From assembly GCA_016715065.1 (NCBI GenBank), contig JADKBN010000014.1, positions 1-23,628 of the forward strand: DNA of 23,628 nucleotides, written 5' to 3'. Positions 16,553 through 23,628 of this stretch are shown here, piece by piece. This stretch comes from Fibrobacterota bacterium (lineage in GTDB: Bacteria > Fibrobacterota > Fibrobacteria > UBA5070). The position numbers and the translations under genes are program-made. Every line of letters begins with the position of its first letter. Position 1 is the first letter of the stretch. The notes beneath the pieces were generated by a model. It saw only the letters and a program-made list of their open reading frames with translations. It was not told the DNA's origin and did not search any database.

Positions 16553-18237
16553 ATGGATCGACGACGGTTTTTGGCGACCTCTTTGGGGCCGGCTCTCGGA
16601 AGGGAGCTCTTCCGGCCACCAGTTTCGCGCGGGACGCCGCGTTCGTCGCCAGCGCCAACGCCATCCTTCCCCAACGCAAGGCGATCGCTGCCGGCTTGAA
16701 CCCTACCAAGGCGTCTGGACCAAGGCCGAAGCCGCCCACTTGCTGCGACGCACGCTGTTTGGCCACGGCAAAAGCGGAACTGGACCGGCCGTGGCGCTGG
16801 GCATGACCGGGACGGTCGACGCCCTGTTGGATCTTCCCGCGGCGCCACCCGATCCTCCGGTGGTGACTTCCGCCACGGAGACCACCATCCCGGTCGGCTC
16901 CACCTGGGTGGACCAGCCTTTTGTCGGGGAGCGCGCCTACGGAACGATCCCCGCAACCTGCAGGCCTGGTGGATGGGGTTGCTCTTGCACCAGAATCTGT
17001 CCATCCGCGAGAAGATGACGCTGTTCTGGCAAAACTATTTGCCACCGAATGGCGGGTGGCCGACGACCCCCACCACCGGTACCGCCATCGGGCCAAGCTT
17101 CGCGCCAACTGCCTGGGCGATTTCCGCAGCTCGTGCGCGAGGTGACCCTCGATCCGGCCATGCTGCGCCACCAACGGCAACACGAACACCAAGTCCAGTC
17201 CCAACGAGAACTACGGGCGCGAACTGCAAGAGCTGTTCACGATCGGGAAGGGGCCTGAGATCGCGCCGGGCGACTACACCAACTACACCGAAGACGACGA
17301 AGGCCGCCGCCAGGGTGCTCACCGGATGGCGCGATGTGCGCGACCGCGCCGATGCCGAATTCCGTCCGGCCCAGCACGACGTTCCGACGAGGCCTTTCCA
17401 AGGCCTACGGGAACGTGGTCGGAAGGGTCGCTCCGGTGCGGACGGCGTGCTGGAAGTGGACGACCTGATCGAGTTGATCCTCGCCCAGAACGAGACCGCT
17501 TCCATATCTTGCTGCAAGCTCTACCGATTTTCGTCGTACTACGTGATCGACGCGGACGTTGAGCAAAACTGATCGCTCCGCTAGCTGCCAGGTTGGTGGC
17601 CCGGGAACACAAAGCCGGTGGTCGATCGGCTCTTGAGAGTGCGTATTTCTACCACCTCGCCAACCGAGGCTGCTCCATCAAGACCCCGCTGACCTGGTGG
17701 TCGGGAGCCTGCGCATGTTTGGCTCCACGCTTCCCCGGCTCCGCCGATTTGGCCTTGCGACACCAGGTCTGGCTCACCCTCCAGGACCAATCGGCCTCGA
17801 TGCAGCAGGAGCTGCTTCCCGCCCAATGTCGCCGGTTGGCCCGCCTGCTACCAGGAACCGGTGTATTACCAAGCCCGGATCAGCTCCGACACCCTGCCTC
17901 GGCGCGTGCAGTTCACCGATCGGTGCGGCAGGTGCCAAAGGCTACCAGATCGGCACCTGGTACTTGTTGGTGGACTGATCGCTGATGGCCTCTCGGTTCG
18001 ATCCCGCCGACCGCGGTGCTGGTATCCGAACCGTCGGATTCGGTCTTGCCGGTTCCGATCACGGAAAAGCAAAAGACCTACCTGCAGGGGATCCCAAGGT
18101 GGAGCCCCACCTACGAATGGAACAGAATGGACCGCCTTACCTGGCCACCCTCCGACGCCACCAAGAGGTCGGTGGTGGAATCCCGGTTGCGGAATCTGGT
18201 CAAGGCCATGGCGGCCGGCGAATTCCAACTGTGCTGA
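16553..18237 (+). CDS. DUF1800-family protein, heavily frameshifted
   Basis: The start at 16553 follows a GGAGG and gives MDRRRFLATS, a twin-arginine-like N-terminus. Reconstructed across many frame changes, the product has about 560 residues, normal for the family. Landmarks in order: EPYQGVWTKAEAAHLLRRT (16697-16760), VDALLDLPAAPPDPP (about 16815-16860), NLSIREKMTLFWQNY (about 16995-17040), NENYGRELQELFTIGKG (about 17195-17255), AAARVLTGWRD (about 17310), YVIDADVEQN (about 17540), KTPL then DLALRHQVWLTLQDQSASMQ (about 17680-17805), and the C-terminus VKAMAAGEFQLC at 18237. DUF1800 proteins are typically encoded beside DUF1501 proteins, as here; both are presumed exported, function unknown. 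Expected co-transcription with the DUF1501 gene starting about 170 bp downstream. Confidence 0.85.
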
Positions 18238-18406
18238 GCGCACCGACCAACTCATTCCGGCGTCGTGCATGGAACCTTCCTGACACCGAAGACGTTTTCC
18301 GTCACGTCATTCATCCGACGCGGAGGACCCCAGGAGCCAGGACCGACGACTTTGCGGAAAACCGACTCGCACGATGGAGCCGTGCATCTGGCCGGCAAGG
18401 ATTTTA

Positions 18407-19877
18407 ATGCCAGCGCCGCATCATTGCCGGTGCCGCCGCCGCTCGCTCCAAGCGCTCCCGGCCAGCGACGGATTTGGTGGTGGTTCGGCTGGATGGCGGA
18501 AACGATGGATTGAATACCGTGGTCCCGCCGGACCGCATGGACTCGCTTGCCCGCGCGCGCCAACATCCTGATCCCCGAATCCAAACTGCTGCGGCTGGAC
18601 GCGACCACTGCGCTGCACCCCGCCTGTCGGGGCTGCACAAGGCGACCAGGAGGGCGACCTCAGGATCTTGCAGGCGGTCGGCTATCCCAGCCACAACCAG
18701 AGCCACTTTTTTCCACCGACATCTGGTTTTCGGGTTCCGACAGCAACCAGGTCTTGGAATCGGGCGTGCTGGGTCAGCACCTGGAAGGACGCCCGGGTTT
18801 CCGCGGGTTACCCCAACGCCGCCCAGCCCCATCCGTTCCCTCCATCCAGATCGGATCCACCTCTACTCGTGCCGCTGCAGGCCAAGTCGCGGGCGTGGGA
18901 ATGGCCATCAGCGATCGATCACCGGTGTACGCCTTCCAGCCCGACGGAATCGATGTCCGACCGACACACCGGGGACACGAGCTGACCTTCATCCGCCAGA
19001 TGGCCTCCCAGACCACCAGTACGGCGATGCCGTGAAGACGGCGATTGGCCAAGGCTACCAAGAGCAGTCTTTATCCGGCCACGGGTAATCGCCCTCGCCG
19101 ACCAACTCAAGGGCGTGGCGCGTTTGATCGCCGGGGATTGGACACGCCGATCTACGGGGTCCGTGGGTGGGTTCGACTCCCACTTCGGGACAGGTGAACG
19201 GCCCTGACACCGCCTACGGTCGCCCATGCCGATCTTCTTGCGCCAGCTCTCAGGCAGTGAGCGCGTGTTTGGACGACCTGCTCCTGATGGGGAGGGATGA
19301 TCGCGTGGTGGGGTTCACCGTGTCGGAAGTTGGCGGGCGTATTCTGTCCAACGCATCGCTGGGAACCGACCACGGCACCGCCGCCCCATGTTCGTCCTCA
19401 AAGCCGTGGCCGGAGGGATCGAAGGAACCAGTCAAGAAATCCCCAACCCAGCCACCGCCCGCGACAATGCTCCTATGCAGATCGACTTCGGTCTGTTTAC
19501 CGCACACTTCTGGCCGAGTGGCTACAAGTCCGCCCGGCGCAGCTGCGCTCCATCCTCTCCAACGCGACTTCCCCGCCACGGGACTGTTGAAACAAGGCTG
19601 TTCCCTGCGCCCCGGGCAGGTGGATTTCGAAATGGCCCCCCTCTGCAGGACACTTCGGCGATGGCGCCACCCTCTCTTACACCCTCACGATTCCGCCCAG
19701 GTCCAGATCGGGACCTGCGGCCTGAAGGGCCACCGGTCCGCACCGTGTGCGGCGATCGCATGCCGAAGGGCACATGCTGTACGGTTTTTCACCACCGGCC
19801 TCGCCTCCGGCCACTTCCTCCTGCGGATGAAGGTGGCGGGAGGAATCGCCCAGCAGGGTTTTGATCTGGTTCGGTAA
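18407..19877 (+). CDS. DUF1501-family protein with FlgD/sorting-like C-terminal tail, heavily frameshifted
   Basis: AAGG at 18397-18400 precedes ATG 18407. After a one-base correction the N-terminus reads QRRIIAGAAAARSKR, then DLVVVRLDGGNDGLNTVVP, the hallmark start of DUF1501 (alkaline phosphatase/sulfatase-like fold). Further landmarks: AVGYPSHNQSHFFSTDIW (about 18675-18725), VGGFDSHFG (about 19164-19190, the usual GGWDTH position), SEVGGRILSNASLGTDHG (about 19325-19376) and AAPMFVLKAVAGG. The last ~80 residues differ from the core: SYTLTIP, VRTVCG.RMPKG, HAVRFFTTGLASGHFLLRM and a terminal QQGFDLVR. This resembles FlgD Ig-like or type-A sorting tails on secreted proteins. TAA at 19875-19877. 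Length about 490 residues. Many indels; no catalytic claim is made. Confidence 0.85.
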
Positions 19878-19968
19878 CGCTGCGGCTGCGCCGAGTGGAG
19901 CTTTTCCCATCGCCGCCATTGCAGGCGCGAGGCAGGTTCGATACACGACGGGAATCGCCGACGGTCAC

Positions 19969-20007
19969 AAACGAAACGCCCTCCCCTACGTTTCGTTTTT
20001 GCTTTTT
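19969..20007 (+). terminator. Intrinsic terminator after the DUF1800-DUF1501 unit
   Basis: AAACGAAACG (19969-19978) pairs perfectly with CGTTTCGTTT (19989-19998) around a 10-base loop, and the right arm runs into TTTTTGCTTTTT. It lies about 90 bases after the DUF1501 stop. This is the best terminator in the window. Confidence 0.8.
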
Positions 20008-20071
20008 CGTAACGACCAGTCGACAAACACCTGCGATCTGGACTTGACCCGTTTTCTGTACAGGACTTGAC

Positions 20072-20240
20072 ATGTCACTCTCCATTTTTCACAAGCCTGG
20101 GCATTCCGCCTTCGGGATCACCAGCACCTCGGAGCTGGCATGGGCGTTTTCTGGACCTGGGGATCTCCGATCCGCGGGCGGCGGCGTTGTTCATCCAGTG
20201 CAAGCCTAACTGGAAAATCTCGACGATCACGATGTGTTAG
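20072..20240 (+). CDS. Small hypothetical protein, about 55 residues
   Basis: ATG 20072 follows AGGA (CAGGACTTGAC) and reads MSLSIFHKPGHSAFGITSTS. Removing one T from the run at 20147-20150 gives ELAWAFLDLGISDPRAAALF and a short tail KISTITMC ending in TAG at 20240. No signal peptide, membrane helix or family was recognised. It lies just after the terminator and 20 bp before the next start, so these two small genes probably form a unit. Confidence 0.45.
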
Positions 20241-20260
20241 CCTTTTGCGGGAGAGGCCCA

Positions 20261-20689
20261 TGGAACCCTGCATTTCCAAGCACAACCTCCTCGCCGAACT
20301 CGCGCGCGAAAACTGGGATTCCTGTTTTCGCTTCGAGGGCGTGAATCCGCTCAACGATTCCATCGTGACGGGGTGTCGTCCCTGCTCTCAGCAGCACGGC
20401 CTGAAGCAGATCCCCACCCATTGCTTTGCCGGATCTGCGGCGAATACTTCTTCGATCTGACCGAGGGCATTGCACCGGGAAAAACGGCCCGACCACGGAG
20501 TATTGGAGAATCGAAAAGGTCCAAGTCGGCTCTGGCAACGCATTTCTGATGAGGTTCTGGAAGGATCTGCGGGTGGTAGACCATTCTATCAGGCACCTGA
20601 GCGATGAAGACTTCCTTCGCATCGCCAAGGAATGCTCGGAGTACAGTTTTGTCTGTGGAGCGTCCTTAGGAAGATCCAACAAAGGCTAG
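20261..20689 (+). CDS. Small Cys-rich (zinc-ribbon-like) hypothetical protein, frameshifted
   Basis: ATG 20261 follows a GGGAGAGG and starts MEPCISKHNLLAELARENWD. Corrections near 20425 and 20490 join VTGCRPCSQQHGLKQIPTHC to RICGEYFFDLTEGIAPGK and then EYWRIEKVQVGSGNAFLMRF, ending GASLGRSNKG with TAG at 20689. The reconstructed length is about 143 residues. CxxC followed about 17 residues later by a second Cys pair suggests a zinc ribbon, but the second pair straddles a frame break, so its spacing is uncertain. Family not recognised; likely cytoplasmic. Confidence 0.5.
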
Positions 20690-20786
20690 TCGTCAAATTC
20701 CCTTCGATGGATCGATCCGTCCGTAGGTTGTTGCGTGCACCGGCTTGCGCCGGGACGGCTGTGTTCACCTACGCTAGGACGTTCGA

Positions 20787-22560
20787 ATGTTTCGCGTCGC
20801 GATTGTGCTTCTGACGGATTGGCCGCGTGGAGCCCAGACCTGCTGGAACCTCTCCGGGAGGTCGATCGATGCCGAAGAAGGCGGCAACAAGCGAACGCGG
20901 TGGAGGAAGTTTCCTGGTCCAGGCGGGCTTCGCACCACAACGGCCAGAACAGGACATGGATCCTGAGGAACCAATGTGGACCTGCGCTCCCAGGCCGGGA
21001 TTCTCTGCCAGGAAAGCTTCTTGCAACTGGCCAATGGGCGGCTGTCCTTCGGTTGGACAGAAATTGGACCTCGGGGCCGCGCCCTGGAGTCCATCAACCC
21101 CACCTCCCGCCCCCTCGCCGCGCTTTCTTGCTGGATGCCGGTCTGGGACGCAACACAGTGTTTCCCCGCGAGCAGTTTCATTGAAAAGCGCCGCCGCCTG
21201 ATCAGCTCGTTGATTGGGAATGGTCGATGGCCTGCGTCGCGTGCGCTACGAGGGCTAAGGTCGATTCCAACCACTCCAGCAACTAGGACCCGACACCCTC
21301 GATGTCTTCCCCGGCTTTGTCCGCAGATTCACCTTCCACTTCGCCAAGGCCAAGTGGGACTTTCCATGATGCAGGCGATGACCGACTCGTGCGGCAAGTT
21401 CGGGCAACCGAATCTTGCGCGACGGCCAGACTGGATTTCCATCGGAGATCCAGTGCGACGATCTGGGTGCCAGTCTGACCTGCATGCCGACGGACAGGTC
21501 TGGAAAGAACATCGCCGACCTTCTGAAGGGAAACGCCTCTCTGCAGACCGCCTGGAAGGAACGCCTATTCGCTGCCGTTTCCCATCAACGCACAAAACAA
21601 ATTCGAAGACACCTACCCCGAGACCAAAAACCGGCAGTTTCACGGGATTCAGAAATTGACCTTCTACACTTCCGACCAGGATTCGTCTTCCGTACGCAGC
21701 CCGATCGCCAGCGAGATCTCTTCCGGAGTCCGGCGTCGCCGCCTATGGCGAGTTCCGGTACGGCGCTACTGGACCGCGGCGACGGCGAGGTTCTCAACCT
21801 CGGGATCTGCAAAATGGTCGAGGTTCCCGACGAACCATACTCAACCGACTGTTTGGAAACGACACGAGCCACCTGTACCGACGGAATCCAACCTGAGCAA
21901 ATTCACCCAGAGCGAATGGTTCGACGAGGATCTCGAGACCGACTACGCCGATGTGAAGGCGCCGGTGGCCTCAGTCAACGCTTCCAAGCTTACCACCTAC
22001 CCGGCGCTCGTACCTGGCACCCTTACGCTGGAAGCCGTGATCGATGTCGATGGCTTCCTGAATTGGCTGGCCGTGAACACCGCCGTCCACAACTGGGACA
22101 CCTGGGAGCCTTTCCCACAACTACTACCTCTACAACGACTGAGGCACTTTCGGCACGGATCCGCCCCTACGACATCTCCTTCGGCTTCAATCTGAACGCG
22201 ACCGCCAGTCACTTCGCGCACTTCCCATCTGGTACGACGCGACCCGGGCAGGTTCGGCGAGGCGGCTCCTGCCCGCCCATCAAGAAATCTTGGGACAAGA
22301 CCCCATTGCGAGCGCTACCGCTCCCACATGGTCAAGGCCATCGCTATGGTGGACACCGAGTGCCGCGAACTTCCAGGCCAGGGTCGACAGATCGGCCACC
22401 GTAGTCTCGGCCTTCGTTGGACGCATTGAAATCGGCCCAAGGAATCCGCGGGGTCATGACCACACATAGGTGGCGGAGATCGAAAAATCCTTGGCAGCCA
22501 AGACCTGCCCCTACAAATGGCCTCTGCAGCACTCCAGCTTGATTGTTTGGTTTCGCCGCA
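20787..22560 (+). CDS. CotH-kinase-family protein, heavily frameshifted
   Basis: AGGA lies 11 bases before ATG 20787 (MFRVAIVLL), the most likely start. Residues encoded at about 20970-21300 include LQLANGRLSFGWTEIGPRG and DTLDVFPGFVRRFTFHFAKA, which look like an N-terminal domain joined to CotH. The CotH core follows: FPSEIQCDDLGASLTCMPTD (about 21430-21490), LLKGNASLQTAWKE, FEDTYPETKN, IQKLTFYTSDQDSSSVRSPI (about 21650-21710), LSKFTQSEWFDEDLETDYAD (about 21895-21955), VNTAVHNWDTW (about 22070-22105) and RPYDISFGFN (about 22160-22190). NWD and PYD match the acidic catalytic/metal positions of CotH, an atypical kinase of secreted proteins in Bacillus. Frame changes are frequent and the C-terminal boundary is uncertain; the following stretch could belong to it. 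Confidence 0.75.
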
Positions 22561-22575
22561 ACCAAGGAAAGCCCA

Positions 22576-23334
22576 ATGGCCGTCTACCGTCGCCTTAGGT
22601 CATCCAAAGACATACGGAAGTCCCCGTTTTCGAAAACATCAAATCCGTGTTGGATTCGGACTTGGAGGTGACGGATCTTGGTAATCCGGACACCAGGACA
22701 CCATTGCTGACCTTCCATGTGGGCCAGACCCTCGTGGCGGTGACCAGCATGCCGGCACTATCCGTGGTCGGATCTGGAAGGCCTTGCTCGACAAGCCTCC
22801 TGTGGCCTGCGGCGAAAACGACCTCAAGGCTCACAAATCCGCACACGATCGTTTCCGTGATCAGCGACCTCGACCCCTCGAGGCTTCCACGTTGCTGACA
22901 AGGATCACCGCCGCCGTCCTGGGCACGGCCCAACGTTTCCTTGAAGCGTCTACTGGAGCAACGCCACCCTGTTGATTGCCCAAGGGAAATTGTTGTCGTG
23001 GAATTCGCCTTGGAAGTCCTTCCATTTGAGCCCTCCATTGAACATTTGGGTGGACTTCCAGGTCGGGCGACTGGACGTTACATGGAGCACGGGTTTCACC
23101 ACCGGACTCCCCTCGCTGGGGCACATAGGGCTGAGGCGCCCGAAGCCCAGGGAAGCCTCGCAGACTTCAATGGTGACTCCAGAATCTTTCCCGCTACGCA
23201 ATCTTGAGCCAGGAGCGGATCCAGAAACCTCCTGACACCATCGGAGATAGCGAATCCGAGCACATCGAGGTGGTGTGTACGCCGACTCGAAATTCGGCAT
23301 CAAAAACGAGGTCATGTCGCTGCAATACCAGTGA
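22576..23334 (+). CDS. Uncertain coding region after CotH (plus strand), frameshifted
   Basis: AAGGA just before ATG 22576 (MAVYRR) makes this a candidate start, but the region may equally be a C-terminal extension of the CotH protein. Protein-like segments in changing plus frames include VFENIKSVLDSDLEVTDLG (about 22630-22685), LTNPHTIVSVISDLDPSR (about 22830-22885), HLSPPLNIWVDFQVGRLDVT (about 23023-23082) and a terminal FGIKNEVMSLQYQ before TGA at 23332-23334. A minus-strand frame is also open over 22950-23339, but plus-strand wobble positions look more GC-rich. No family recognised. Confidence 0.3.
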
Positions 23335-23353
23335 AGCAAAATCCAGGAAGTTA

Positions 23354-23628
23354 ATGTCCTTCAATCGTTCCCCCTTCCCGTTTTCTCGGCCTGGCCCACT
23401 CGCAGGCTCACCTGATCCACTGGCCTCTGGGGCCAACAACACGACATCCTTCTGCGCGGGTTTACAGGCAGCGCGAGGCGGTCCTGAAGCAGACCCGACT
23501 GCCCCCGGCACGGATCGGCTCGAGAGCCCGAGATCGCGATCCTGGCCAACCTCGAGGGCGGATCGGCCCCTTCCGTTCTTTGGCAAGGTCTGGCCGAGGA
23601 GGGCAGAAAGGCAAATGCCTGTTCCTCG
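23354..23628 (+). CDS. Uncertain partial coding region at the right edge
   Basis: ATG 23354 is preceded closely by AGGAAG (MSFNRSPFPF). Protein-like segments are REAVLKQTRLPPARIG and, in another frame, EIAILANLEGGSAPSVLWQG, running off the window. At least two frame changes are required. No family recognised; existence of the gene is tentative. Confidence 0.25.
   Translation, partial: MSFNRSPFPFSRPGPLAGSPDPLASGANNTTSFCAGLQAARGGPEADPTAPGTDRLESPRSRSWPTSRADRPLPFFGKVWPRRAERQMPVP

Noticed and set aside
19160..19190. tRNA T-arm look-alike (GTGGGTTCGACTCCCAC)
   Set aside because: It encodes the conserved VGGFDSH motif of DUF1501, and no acceptor stem, D-arm or anticodon arm surrounds it.
20740..20753. 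GC hairpin CCGGC-TTGC-GCCGG before the CotH gene
   Set aside because: The stem is only five pairs and no T tract follows, so I do not call a terminator.

Overview
The window looks like part of a Fibrobacterota chromosome (Fibrobacter or a close relative). The strongest sign is a tandem array of four lipoprotein genes carrying the Fibrobacter succinogenes major paralogous (FISUMP) domain. GC-rich coding and AGGAG-type ribosome binding sites fit this. I see no rRNA, tRNA, CRISPR array, insertion sequence or phage integrase.

Layout. (1) 1-5392, minus strand: four FISUMP lipoproteins separated by almost equal gaps (126-132 bp), two of them also carrying chitobiase C-terminal-like (CHB_HEX) repeats between FISUMP domains. 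(2) 5411-6502: a weak minus-strand ORF with a G9 tract, and a small plus-strand lipoprotein. (3) 6776-11778, minus: a three-gene cluster. The first gene encodes a long modular protein with an OmpA-like segment, a peptidoglycan-binding repeat and a C-terminal HELGH metalloprotease-like region. The second encodes an unrecognised protein and the third an exported phage-fibre-like protein. (4) 12102-13843, plus: an unrecognised helical protein, then a seven-repeat RCC1-type propeller lipoprotein. (5) 13869-16329, minus: an exported S9 prolyl-oligopeptidase-family peptidase. (6) 16553-23628, plus: DUF1800, DUF1501 with a FlgD/sorting-like C-terminal tail, a clear intrinsic terminator, two small genes, a CotH-kinase-family protein, and poorly readable coding sequence to the window end.

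An important caveat is reading-frame integrity. Genes 1, 3 and 4 of the FISUMP array and the fibre-like gene are open, but nearly every other gene needs frame corrections, and their density rises steeply to the right. Family motifs survive across the breaks, which suggests mostly uncorrected indel errors near a low-coverage contig end rather than mass pseudogene formation. Coordinates of broken genes are therefore reconstructed spans from start to true stop, not single ORFs.

Functionally almost every recognisable product is exported: lipoproteins, a secreted peptidase, surface or envelope proteins and a secreted-kinase family member. The window reads as a cell-surface and secretome region. 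The most system-like units are the OmpA/PG-binding/metalloprotease cluster and the DUF1800-DUF1501-CotH stretch.
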